From positions 1-11,562 of the forward strand of contig CAMIMK010000067.1 in NCBI GenBank assembly GCA_946221765.1: a stretch of DNA of 11,562 nt, written 5' to 3'. The notes under the pieces were generated by a model, which saw nothing but the letters and a program-made list of their open reading frames with translations, did no database searches and was not told the origin of the DNA. The position numbers and the translations under genes are program-made. Source of the DNA: an uncultured Rhodovulum sp. GTDB taxonomy: Bacteria > Pseudomonadota > Alphaproteobacteria > Rhodobacterales > Rhodobacteraceae. Below are positions 1-7,003 of this stretch, piece after piece (the stretch's first letter is position 1; each line of letters begins with the position of its first letter).

Positions 1-649
1 CCTCGATGCTGCCCACCACGTCGCGCAGCCCCGCCTCCGGTACCCGCCGCGCCAGAAGGCGGGTGCCCGCACGGATCGCCGCCAGCGGATTGCGCAGGTC
101 ATGGCCCAGCACCGCAATGAACTGCTCGCGCAGCTCGGCCGTGCGCTACTCGGCCGCCAGCCGGTCTTCGGTGACCGCCAGCCGCTCCTGCGTGGCGAGA
201 TGCACGCCGATCAGCTCGGCGAAGATCCGGATCATCTCGACCTGCTCCGGCGATTCGATCCGCGAGGGCTTGGGGTCGAGCGCACAGAGCGTGCCGAAGA
301 AGGCACCATCGGGGGTGAAGATCGGCATCGAGATGTAGCTCTCGATGCCATATTGCGTCGGCACCGGATGCGCCGACCAGACCGGATCGGCGCTCGCGCT
401 GTTGAAGACCACAAGCTGCCCGGTATCGCGCACCTGCTGGCACATCGTCTCCGTGATCTGCAGCTCGCCCCCCGGACCGAGGCCGAGCCCGACATCGTCC
501 CGGACCTGGCAGGCGACCCAGCGCGTTTCCGTGACGCGGGCGACGGCCGAAAAGCCCATCCCCGTCACCTGGCAGATGACATCGAGAATGCGCCGGACGG
601 CGTCGATGGCCTGGACGGCGGCAATTTCGCGGGCCAGCGGGTCAGTCAT
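1..649 (-). pseudogene. GAF-domain sensor histidine kinase, interrupted by in-frame TAG; partial at left edge
   Basis: The reading frame starts at ATG 649, with AAGGGA about 8 nt upstream as ribosome binding site. Residues 1-167 form a GAF sensor domain (about 15-155, with FFGTLCALDPKP near 117-127) and the start of a linker helix. Codon 168 (positions 146-148) is TAG. Past it the same frame continues without interruption to the window edge and reads TAELREQFIAVLGHDLRNPLAAI. This is a canonical HisKA dimerisation and phospho-acceptor box, with His at codon 183 (positions 101-103). The ATPase domain would lie outside the window. Both sides of the stop are well preserved, so it looks like a recent single-base change (for example CAG or GAG to TAG) or a sequencing error. 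If real, the product is a GAF-only protein that cannot signal as a kinase. No credible restart precedes the His box. The signal sensed is unknown. Confidence 0.8.
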
Positions 650-725
650 TGCGGCGGTCCCTTACCGAGGGGTCTCCCGCTTCATGGGGCATGCAGGCGG
701 CGTCCGCAATCCGGTCCCCGCACGG

Positions 726-1172
726 TCAGCTCCCGGCGCCGGTCAGCGGACATGGCAGGGGCGCGGGGTCGATGCGCTCGAGGCTCAGGGTGGCATCCGG
801 CCCGCCGCCCTCGCTGCGCGCGATCACCCCGGCCCCGATCTTCTCCAGAATCCAGCAGCTTGGCGCGGGCTCGCCTTCGTAGAGAAAGCAGATGGCCGGC
901 CCCCGCTCGTACCAGTGGCCGGACTGGCAGGTCTGACTGCCCGCGAAGCGCCAGAGGCTGCGCCGCCCGGGCAGGAACTGCTCGGCGCCATAGGCACCGT
1001 CCGGCCCGACGAAATGGAGCGTCCCCCGCCCCGCCAGCGCCTCCAGCCCGGCCGCGTCGAGCACCTGCGCCCGCGCGTCGGCCGGCAGCAGCGCGGCAAG
1101 CGCCAGGGCAAGACCCCACGCGGTCCGAAGGCGGCCCTCGCCAAAGATCAGCGCGGACGCGGTGCGGGTCAC
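726..1172 (-). CDS. Small exported cysteine-containing protein, function unknown
   Basis: This predicted 148-residue secreted protein has no function I recognise. The N-terminus has basic residues (Arg14, Arg16), a hydrophobic stretch at about 19-30 and a likely signal peptidase I site after ADARA (35/36). The mature part has four cysteines (82, 95, 106, 141), enough for two disulfides, and aromatic motifs (SLWRF 72-76, GHWYER 85-90, ICFLYEG 94-100, CWILE 106-110). It seems to belong to a family of small conserved hypothetical exported proteins of Rhodobacterales; this is from memory and untested. The start is GTG. It overlaps the TGA of the upstream GntR-type regulator by 4 nt (GTGA), and no clear Shine-Dalgarno precedes it, so translation is probably coupled to the regulator. 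A longer open frame at 682-1218 on the same strand is arginine-rich and looks like a shadow. Confidence 0.7.
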   Translation of the reverse strand: MTRTASALIFGEGRLRTAWGLALALAALLPADARAQVLDAAGLEALAGRGTLHFVGPDGAYGAEQFLPGRRSLWRFAGSQTCQSGHWYERGPAICFLYEGEPAPSCWILEKIGAGVIARSEGGGPDATLSLERIDPAPLPCPLTGAGS

Positions 1173-1966
1173 TGCGGGCGCGGGACCGGGCTGCGCGCCC
1201 GGGAACTGATGTTGCCACCGTCGATCCGGCGCAGCGAGATTTCCAGACGGGCGTCGGCGGCGGTGATCTCGTCGAGCACGCGCTTGGTATAGGTCATGTG
1301 ATCCTCTGCCGCCTGCCCGGCCGCGACGGGATCGCGGGCCAGCACCGCGTCATGGATCGCGCGATGCTGTTCCAGCAGCACCTCGCGGACCTCCGGCCGG
1401 GAATAGAGCTTCTCGCGGTTGTGGAAGACGCCCTTGCGCAGCATGCCCGACAGCGCCCGCATCATCTGCAGCAGCACGACATTGTGGCTCGCCTCGTAGA
1501 TCGCGATATGGAGGTCGACATCGGCATCGGCCTCGTCATGGGGGTCGGCGAGGGCGTGGGCCCGGTCGATCCGGGCCATGCAGCTGCGCAGGGTCTCGCG
1601 GTCGACCTCGTTGGCGCGGGTCGCCGCCAGCGCCGCGGCCATGCGTTCCATCGTCGCGCGCAGCTCCAGATAGTCGTCGACGACATCCGGGCGGGCCGCC
1701 ATCAGCTCGATGAGCGGGTCGGTGATGCTGGTGGCGAGCGGGGCGATGACGCGGCCGCCACCGCCTTCCGACACGAGCAGGCCCTTGTCCTCCAGAAGCT
1801 TGATGCCTTGGCGGAGGGTGGGGCGGGAGACCTGGAGCCGCAACGCCATCTCGCGCTCGGGCAGCAGGGATTCGCCCGGGCGGAGCGAGCCCTCGAGGAT
1901 CAGGTCTTCGATGTGGCGCGCAGTGGCCTCGGCGGCACTGTGGCCCTTGATGCTGTCCTTGGCCAT
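1169..1966 (-). CDS. GntR-family (FadR/FCD subfamily) transcriptional regulator, probable lactate operon regulator
   Basis: This is a predicted cytoplasmic DNA-binding regulator of 265 residues. Residues about 10-76 form the GntR winged helix (GSLRPGESLLPERE, then the recognition region VSRPTLRQGIKLLEDKGLL). Residues about 95-235 form the all-helical FCD ligand domain, with the expected metal/ligand residues visible as Asp149, His153, His201 and His223. The family includes LldR, PdhR and FadR. It is transcribed divergently from lldP-dld-lldD, so an LldR-like role answering to lactate or a related hydroxy acid is the best inference; the ligand is not proven. The frame is open up to a GTG at 2059 and has another ATG at 2017. 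I chose ATG 1966 because it places the winged helix about ten residues in, as is usual for the family, but neither ATG has a well-spaced Shine-Dalgarno. The stop overlaps the next gene by 4 nt. The residues after about 240 form an Arg/Pro-rich tail. Confidence 0.85.
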   Translation of the reverse strand: MAKDSIKGHSAAEATARHIEDLILEGSLRPGESLLPEREMALRLQVSRPTLRQGIKLLEDKGLLVSEGGGGRVIAPLATSITDPLIELMAARPDVVDDYLELRATMERMAAALAATRANEVDRETLRSCMARIDRAHALADPHDEADADVDLHIAIYEASHNVVLLQMMRALSGMLRKGVFHNREKLYSRPEVREVLLEQHRAIHDAVLARDPVAAGQAAEDHMTYTKRVLDEITAADARLEISLRRIDGGNISSRARSPVPRPQ

Positions 1967-2067
1967 AAGACTTGCTGGAAGCTCCCGAATTTCAACGTCT
2001 TGAATGCTCCGGCGCATATGGCGCAAGCTTACCCCGTGGCGACCAATGGGTGAAGTCACTTTTCCAG

Positions 2068-2097
2068 TTGACGTGCTCGGTAATTTTAATTTACCAT
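2068..2097 (+). promoter_or_regulatory. Candidate sigma-70 promoter of the lactate operon
   Basis: TTGACG (2068-2073) matches the -35 consensus at five of six bases. TACCAT (2092-2097) matches the -10 at four of six, with an 18-nt spacer. Transcription would start near 2104, giving a leader of roughly 178 nt before lldP. The surrounding bases are markedly more AT-rich than the rest of the window, as expected of a promoter. The -10 is weak, in keeping with a regulated promoter. Confidence 0.5.
2079..2095. promoter_or_regulatory. 17-bp palindrome, candidate operator for the divergent GntR regulator
   Basis: GGTAATTTTAATTTACC is an inverted repeat with seven of eight base pairs matching around a central T (2087). 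It lies in the spacer between the proposed -35 and -10 of the lldP promoter, where a bound repressor would block RNA polymerase. It lies in the regulator-lldP intergenic region, so it could control both directions. It does not match the TNGTNNNACNA core known for several FadR-subfamily proteins, so assignment to this regulator rests on position only. A second, looser inverted repeat (TCCGG/CCGGA arms, 2106-2128) lies just downstream and repeats the half-site TTACC. Confidence 0.5.
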
Positions 2098-2281
2098 AGA
2101 AGCATTCCGGCCTTTAAGAATTACCGGAGCGGGAGGACTGAAAGAGACGCGCAGGCCGAGCGGCCGCGTGCCCGGGTGGTCTCGGCAAAGAGAGACTGCG
2201 CATTTTTCAACAAATCAAGGTTCGCATGCGCCAGCCGGCTGCCGCTGGCATCGTGCGCGTGCAGGCTGGAGGAACAAACTG
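2098..2281 (+). promoter_or_regulatory. Structured 5' leader of lldP
   Basis: No convincing gene lies here. GCATGCGC (2224-2231) can pair with GCGCGTGC (2255-2262, one G-U), and inside it CAGC (2232-2235) pairs with GCTG (2244-2247). A competing pairing joins CCAGCC (2231-2236) to GGCTGG (2264-2269), which covers the first bases of the lldP Shine-Dalgarno (GGAGG, 2268-2272). Further upstream GCCGAG (2155-2160) can pair with CTCGGC (2181-2186). The mutually exclusive pairings could tune lldP translation, but GC-rich DNA forms such stems by chance. Confidence 0.3.
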
Positions 2282-3970
2282 ATGATCTGGTCCCAGGTCT
2301 ACGACCCACTTGGCAATATCTGGCTGTCATCGCTGCTCGCGGCAGTCCCTGTCATCGTCCTGCTAGGGGCGATCGGCATTTTTGAGATTCGCGCTCATGT
2401 CGCGGCGATGATCGGCCTTGCCACCGCACTTGCCGTTGCCATCTTCGCTTTCGGCATGCCCGCGGGCATGGCCGGCATGTCGGCCGTCTATGGAGCAGGC
2501 TTCGGTCTGATGCCGATCGGCTGGATCATCCTCAACGTCATCTTCCTCTACCAGCTCACGAACGAGAAGGGCGAGTTCGACGTCCTGCGTCATTCGATCC
2601 GCGGGATTTCCGACGATCGCCGGATGCAGGTGCTGTTCATCGCCTTTTCCTTCGGGGCCTTCTTCGAAGGCGCAGCTGGATTCGGCACGCCGGTCGCCGT
2701 GACGGCCGCCATGCTGATGGGCCTCGGCTTCTCGCCGCTTTCGGCCGCGGGTCTGTGCCTGATCGCGAACACCGCGCCCGTCGCCTTCGGTGCACTCGGT
2801 ACGCCGGTCATCGCGCTGGCCGCCGTTACCGGCCTCGACCTCGTGGAACTCTCGGGCATGATCGGCCGGCAGCTGCCGTTCTTCTCGCTCATCGTGCCCT
2901 TCTGGCTGATCTGGGCGATGGTCGGCTTCCGCCGTATGATCGAAGTCTGGCCGGCGCTTCTGATCGCGGGTGGTGCCTTTGCCCTGCCGCAGTATCTCGT
3001 CTCGAACTTTCATGGCCCGTGGCTCGTCGACATCGTCGCCGCCATCGTCTCCATGGTCTGCCTCGCGGCCTTCCTGCGGGTCTGGAAGCCGAAGCAGCCG
3101 ATGACCGAAGCGCCGCGCGACTGGTCCTCGGATGACGTGCAGGACACGGCGCACGAACGCCCCGCCGATGTCACTTCGAACGCTGCCGTGCTGCGGGCGT
3201 GGATGCCCTGGGCCATCCTGTCGGTCTTCGTCTTCATCTGGGGCGTGCCCCAGGCCAAGGCTCTGCTCGACTCGATCTGGACTACAAGCTTCTCGGTTCC
3301 GGGTCTGGATAACCTCGTCATGAAGGTGCCGCCGGTCGTCGCCGAGCCGCATGCCGAAGCCGCGGTCTTCAAGCTCAACATCCTCTCGATGACGGGCACC
3401 GGTATCTTGCTCGCGGGCATCGTCGCCGGTTTTCTCCTCGGTTATACGCCGATGGGCCTGGTGCGGATGTACGGCAAGACGCTCTACATGATCCGCTTCT
3501 CGCTGCTCACAATCGCCTGCATGCTCGCGCTCGGATATGTCACCCGCTACTCCGGCACCGACGCGACCATGGGTCTCGCCTTCGCCCATACCGGCTGGTT
3601 CTACCCCTTCTTCGGTACCCTGCTCGGCTGGCTCGGCGTGGCTGTCACGGGCTCGGATACCGCGTCGAACGTGCTCTTCGGCGGCCTGCAGAAGGTGACG
3701 GCGCAGCAGCTCGGCCTCAACCCGGTGCTGATGGCGGCTGCCAACTCCTCGGGTGGCGTGATGGGCAAGATGATCGACGCGCAGTCCATCGTCGTCGCCT
3801 CGACAGCGACCAAGTGGTATGGCCACGAAGGTTCGATCCTGCGCTACGTGTTCTTCCACTCGATCGCGCTCGCCTGCCTCGTCGGCCTGCTCGTCATGGC
3901 CCAGGCCTATGTCCATCCGTTCACGGCGATGGTGCCGGACGTGGTACAGACGGTTCCGGCCGGGCACTGA
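2282..3970 (+). CDS. lldP: L-lactate permease (LctP/LldP family)
   Basis: Inner-membrane lactate importer of 562 residues, close to E. coli LldP (551). Known family members take up L-lactate, and several also D-lactate and glycolate, by proton symport. The sequence shows about a dozen hydrophobic segments, a cytoplasm-like polar loop at about 268-305, and the family hallmarks FFEGAAGFGTPVAV (128-140), VTGSDTASNVLFG (456-467) and SSGGVMGKMIDAQSIVVA (489-506). The start at ATG 2282 has GGAGG nine bases upstream. An in-frame extension back to GTG 2168 is rejected because it encodes a polar Arg-rich stretch with no ribosome site. It is the first gene of lldP-dld-lldD, and its promoter faces the divergent GntR-family gene. 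The pairing with two lactate dehydrogenases fixes the likely substrate as both lactate enantiomers. Confidence 0.95.
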   Translation: MIWSQVYDPLGNIWLSSLLAAVPVIVLLGAIGIFEIRAHVAAMIGLATALAVAIFAFGMPAGMAGMSAVYGAGFGLMPIGWIILNVIFLYQLTNEKGEFDVLRHSIRGISDDRRMQVLFIAFSFGAFFEGAAGFGTPVAVTAAMLMGLGFSPLSAAGLCLIANTAPVAFGALGTPVIALAAVTGLDLVELSGMIGRQLPFFSLIVPFWLIWAMVGFRRMIEVWPALLIAGGAFALPQYLVSNFHGPWLVDIVAAIVSMVCLAAFLRVWKPKQPMTEAPRDWSSDDVQDTAHERPADVTSNAAVLRAWMPWAILSVFVFIWGVPQAKALLDSIWTTSFSVPGLDNLVMKVPPVVAEPHAEAAVFKLNILSMTGTGILLAGIVAGFLLGYTPMGLVRMYGKTLYMIRFSLLTIACMLALGYVTRYSGTDATMGLAFAHTGWFYPFFGTLLGWLGVAVTGSDTASNVLFGGLQKVTAQQLGLNPVLMAAANSSGGVMGKMIDAQSIVVASTATKWYGHEGSILRYVFFHSIALACLVGLLVMAQAYVHPFTAMVPDVVQTVPAGH

Positions 3971-3976
3971 GGAACC

Positions 3977-4003
3977 GGGTCCGGGGGCAAGGCCTCCGGA
4001 CCC
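3977..4003 (+). other. Intercistronic stem-loop between lldP and dld
   Basis: GGGTCCGG (3977-3984) pairs perfectly with CCGGACCC (3996-4003). The bases between extend the stem by a G-U pair and GGC/GCC, giving about 12 bp around an AAG loop. No T-run follows, and the dld ribosome site (GGGGAGG, 4011-4017) is close behind, so it is unlikely to be a full terminator. It more probably sets the relative mRNA level or stability of the permease versus dehydrogenase parts. A competing pairing of CCCC (4001-4004) with GGGG (4010-4014) could touch the dld ribosome site. Confidence 0.55.
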
Positions 4004-4023
4004 CATCCCGGGGGAGGAACGAC

Positions 4024-5706
4024 ATGAAGAGCAAGGACGCGCTGATCGCCGAACTCGGCCGCATCGTCGGCACCGGCCATGTGCTGACCGCCGAACGGGA
4101 CACCCGCGGCTATACCCGCGGCTTCCGCTACGGCTCCGGGCCCGTCGCCGCCGTCGTGCGGCCGGGCAGCCTCGTCGAGCAGTGGCGGGTGCTGAAGGCC
4201 GCCATCGCCGCCGGGCGGATCGTCATCTTCCAGGCCGCAAACACCGGCCTGACCGGCGGCTCGACGCCCTGGGGCGAGGATTATGACCGCGAGATCGTCC
4301 TCGTCAACGTGACGCGGATCCGCGGCATCCACCTGATCGACGGCGGACGGCAGGTCGTCTGCCTGCCCGGCGCAACGCTCGATGCGCTTGAAAAGGCCCT
4401 GCGCCCCTTGGGTCGCGAGCCGCATTCGGTCATCGGCTCGTCCTGCATCGGCGCCTCGGTGCTGGGCGGGATCTGCAACAATTCCGGCGGCGCTCTCGTC
4501 CAGCGCGGGCCCGCCTATACCGAGATGACCCTCTATGCCGAAGTGCAGGCCGACGGCACGGTGGCGCTCGTCAACCATCTCGGACTGCCGCTCGGCAACG
4601 ACCCTGAGGAGATACTGGCGCGCGTCGAGCGCGGCGACCTGCCCGAACCTGCGCCGACCGAGGCCTGGGCCTCGGACCGCGACTATGCCACCCATGTCCG
4701 CGACGTGGACGCAGCGACCCCGGCCCGCTTCAATGCCGACCCCCGCCGCCTGCGGGAATCCGCGGGCTGCGCCGGCAAGCTCGCGGTCTTCGCCGTCCGC
4801 CTCGACACCTTCGAGGCAGAAAAGGAGACGGCCGTCTTCTACATCGGCACTAACGATCCCGATGAGCTGACGGCGATCCGCCGGCACATTCTGGGAACCT
4901 TTGCGCATCTGCCGATCGCCGGCGAGTACATCCACCGCGACGCCTATGACGTGGCGGCCGAGTATGGGAAGGACACGTTCCTCTTCATCCGCAAGGCTGG
5001 CACCGACCGGATGCCCGCCTTCTTCGCCGCCAAGGCGAAGGTCGATGCCCTGACCGAACGGCTCGGCCTCGGGGCTGCGGTGTCGGACCGGGTGGCGCAG
5101 GCGGTGGCGGGCCTCACGTCACAACACCTGCCTGCCCGGATGAACGCCTTCCGCGACGCTTACGAACATCATCTGCTGCTCAGGATGGGCGGCGGCGGCA
5201 TCGCCGAGGCCCGGGCCTACCTCGCGGGGATCTTCCCCTCGGTGACAGGCGACATGTTCGAATGCACGCCGGACGAGGGTCGCGCGGCCTTCCTGCACCG
5301 CTTCGCCGTGGCGGGGGCGGCGGTGCGCTATCGCGCCGTCCATGCCCGGGAGGTCGAGGACATCGTGGCGCTGGACATCGCACTCCGCCGCAACGACCAG
5401 GACTGGATGGAAAACCTCCCGCCCGAGATCGACGCCGCGATCGCCAAGAAGCTCTACTACGGCCATTTCTTCTGCCACGTCTTCCATCAGGACTACGTGG
5501 TGAAGATGGGTCATGACTGCCTGGAACTGGAACACGCGATGTGGCGGCTGCTCGACACCCGCGGCGCCGAATACCCGGCCGAGCACAATGTCGGCCATCT
5601 CTACAAGGCAAAGCCGGAGCTGGCGGACTTCTACCGCCGGATCGACCCGACCAACAGCCTCAATCCCGGCGTCGGCCAGACGTCGAAATGCGCCCACTGG
5701 CACTGA
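4024..5706 (+). CDS. dld: Quinone-dependent D-lactate dehydrogenase (E. coli Dld type, FAD)
   Basis: Peripheral membrane flavoenzyme of 560 residues (E. coli Dld is 571) that oxidises D-lactate to pyruvate and passes electrons to the quinone pool. The N-terminal FAD-binding PCMH domain is visible: VVRPGS at 44-49, the nucleotide-binding NTGLTGGSTPWG at 73-84, and IGSSCIGASVLGGICNNSGG at 137-156. The C-terminal part carries the D-lactate dehydrogenase membrane-binding domain typical of E. coli Dld rather than the GlcD/Dld-II family: HFFCHVFHQDYVVKMGHDC (481-499), AEHNVGHLYKAKPEL (519-533) and the closing NSLNPGVGQTSK. The start at ATG 4024 follows GGGGAGG at 7-nt spacing. It lies 53 nt after lldP and 14 nt before lldD, so it is part of one operon. 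The neighbouring lldD handles the other enantiomer. Confidence 0.93.
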   Translation: MKSKDALIAELGRIVGTGHVLTAERDTRGYTRGFRYGSGPVAAVVRPGSLVEQWRVLKAAIAAGRIVIFQAANTGLTGGSTPWGEDYDREIVLVNVTRIRGIHLIDGGRQVVCLPGATLDALEKALRPLGREPHSVIGSSCIGASVLGGICNNSGGALVQRGPAYTEMTLYAEVQADGTVALVNHLGLPLGNDPEEILARVERGDLPEPAPTEAWASDRDYATHVRDVDAATPARFNADPRRLRESAGCAGKLAVFAVRLDTFEAEKETAVFYIGTNDPDELTAIRRHILGTFAHLPIAGEYIHRDAYDVAAEYGKDTFLFIRKAGTDRMPAFFAAKAKVDALTERLGLGAAVSDRVAQAVAGLTSQHLPARMNAFRDAYEHHLLLRMGGGGIAEARAYLAGIFPSVTGDMFECTPDEGRAAFLHRFAVAGAAVRYRAVHAREVEDIVALDIALRRNDQDWMENLPPEIDAAIAKKLYYGHFFCHVFHQDYVVKMGHDCLELEHAMWRLLDTRGAEYPAEHNVGHLYKAKPELADFYRRIDPTNSLNPGVGQTSKCAHWH

Positions 5707-5720
5707 AGGGGGGAAACCCA

Positions 5721-6872
5721 ATGCTCTCGAACGCCCTGACGATCGATGACCTGAAGCGCATGGCGCGCCGGCGGGTGCCGAAGATGTTCTTCGACTATGC
5801 CGACAGCGGCGCCTGGACCGAGCAGACTTACCACGCGAATGAAAGCGACTTCGCGAAGATCCTGCTGCGCCAGCGCATCCTCGTCGACATGACCGACCGC
5901 AATCTCGCGACCGAGATGGTGGGCGAGCCGGTGTCGATGCCGCTCGCCCTTGCCCCCACCGGCTTCTGCGGGATGCAGCATGCCGATGGCGAGATCCTGG
6001 CGGCGCAGGCGGCCGAGGCCTTCGGCGTGCCCTTCTGCCTCTCCACCATGTCGATCTGCTCGATCGAGGACGTGGCGGCGAACACGACCCGGCCCTTCTG
6101 GTTCCAGCTCTACGTGATGCGCGACCGCGCCTTCATCGAGAACCTGATCGACCGGGCCAAGGCGGCGAACTGCTCGGCGCTGGTGCTGACCCTCGACCTG
6201 CAGATCCTCGGCCAGCGCCACAAGGACCTGCGCAACGGCCTCTCCGCCCCGCCCAAGTGGACTCCGAAGCACGCCTGGCAGCTCGCCACCCGCCCGCTCT
6301 GGTGCCTCGGCATGGCGAAGACGAAGCGGCACAGCTTCGGCAACATCGTTGGCCACGCAAGCAACGTCGGCGACCTCTCGTCGCTGTCGTCCTGGACCAA
6401 GGAACAGTTCGACCCGCGCCTCAGCTGGGACGACGTGGCCTGGATCAAGGAGAAATGGGGCGGCAAGCTGATCCTCAAAGGCATCCTCGACCCCGAAGAT
6501 GCACGTCTGTCGCTCGACAGCGGCGCGGATGCGATCATCGTCTCGAACCACGGCGGCCGCCAGCTCGACGGGGCGCGCTCCTCGATCGCGGCGCTGCCCG
6601 GCATCGTCGAAGCCGTGGACGGCCGGATGGAAATCCACATGGACGGCGGCATTCGCTCGGGCCAGGACATCCTGAAGGCCGTGGCGCTGGGGGCGAAGGG
6701 CGTCTGGATCGGGCGGCCGTTCCTCTATGGCCTCGGCGCCGGCGGCAAGGCCGGGGTCACGCGCTGCCTCGACATCCTGCGCAACGAGCTCGACATCACC
6801 ATGGCCCTCTGCGGCCGGCGCGACATCCGCGGCATCGACACGGAAATCCTCGACCGCGCGCCCGGGCTCTGA
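5721..6872 (+). CDS. lldD: FMN-dependent L-lactate dehydrogenase (alpha-hydroxy-acid oxidase family)
   Basis: 383-residue flavoenzyme of the LldD/glycolate oxidase family (E. coli LldD is 396). It oxidises L-lactate to pyruvate and feeds electrons to the respiratory chain. Active-site residues are in place: Tyr26 (FDYADSGA), FMN-contacting APTG (78-81), Tyr131 (QLYV), Asp159 (LTLDL), Lys253, the catalytic His277 in SNHGGRQLDGA, Arg280, DGGIRSG (308-314) and Gly-Arg 331-332. The segment LTLDLQILGQRHKDLRNG replaces the more common LTVDTPVxGxRxxDxRNG; I recall this form from alphaproteobacterial members. A related hydroxy acid such as mandelate or glycolate cannot be fully excluded, but the permease and D-lactate enzyme upstream argue for lactate. 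The start at ATG 5721 has AAGGGGGG about 5 nt upstream. It is the last gene of the operon and is followed by a hairpin. Confidence 0.92.
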   Translation: MLSNALTIDDLKRMARRRVPKMFFDYADSGAWTEQTYHANESDFAKILLRQRILVDMTDRNLATEMVGEPVSMPLALAPTGFCGMQHADGEILAAQAAEAFGVPFCLSTMSICSIEDVAANTTRPFWFQLYVMRDRAFIENLIDRAKAANCSALVLTLDLQILGQRHKDLRNGLSAPPKWTPKHAWQLATRPLWCLGMAKTKRHSFGNIVGHASNVGDLSSLSSWTKEQFDPRLSWDDVAWIKEKWGGKLILKGILDPEDARLSLDSGADAIIVSNHGGRQLDGARSSIAALPGIVEAVDGRMEIHMDGGIRSGQDILKAVALGAKGVWIGRPFLYGLGAGGKAGVTRCLDILRNELDITMALCGRRDIRGIDTEILDRAPGL

Positions 6873-6890
6873 GCGGACCCGTCGACACAG

Positions 6891-6915
6891 AACTGCGGCC
6901 CCCAAGGCCGCGGTT
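6891..6915. terminator. Hairpin between convergent operons, probable bidirectional terminator
   Basis: AACTGCGGCC (6891-6900) pairs with GGCCGCGGTT (6906-6915) over 10 bp, with one G-U in the plus-strand RNA and a CCCAA loop. It lies 18 nt after the lldD stop and 88 nt after the end of the convergent dehydrogenase gene, where both transcripts should end. There is no clear T-run on either side, so intrinsic termination would be inefficient or Rho-assisted. The rest of 6873-7003 shows nothing else I can support. Confidence 0.5.
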
Positions 6916-7003
6916 CGACATGTCCGGCCGACAGAGCCGGCCCCTGCCGCGGCGGGACCGGCACCCGATGGCTGGTTGTGGCTTTCGCTCCCCTGCCCCG
7001 GCG

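Noticed and set aside
682..1218. 178-codon minus-strand frame over the small exported protein
   Set aside because: It lacks the signal peptide and cysteine/aromatic pattern seen in the other frame, and it is Arg/Ala-rich.
2012..2025. GGCGCATATGGCGC as a second operator
   Set aside because: The arms are off-centre relative to CATATG, the motif is GC-rich and it lies near the candidate regulator starts; symmetry is too weak to support.
101..2053. 650-codon open frame on the plus strand
   Set aside because: It runs antisense to three well-supported minus-strand genes, is Arg/Ala/His-rich and has no domain; long antisense frames are expected at this GC content.
2194..2208. T-run (2204-2208) in the lldP leader as an intrinsic terminator
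   Set aside because: No stem ends directly before it; only the short palindrome TGCGCA is present, which cannot form a hairpin.
2168..2281. N-terminal extension of lldP or an upstream leader peptide
   Set aside because: The GTG at 2168 has no ribosome site and the translation is polar and Arg-rich; GGAGG is correctly spaced from ATG 2282.
2363..4006. 547-codon minus-strand open frame opposite lldP
   Set aside because: It is a charged, low-complexity antisense translation of a clear membrane transporter.
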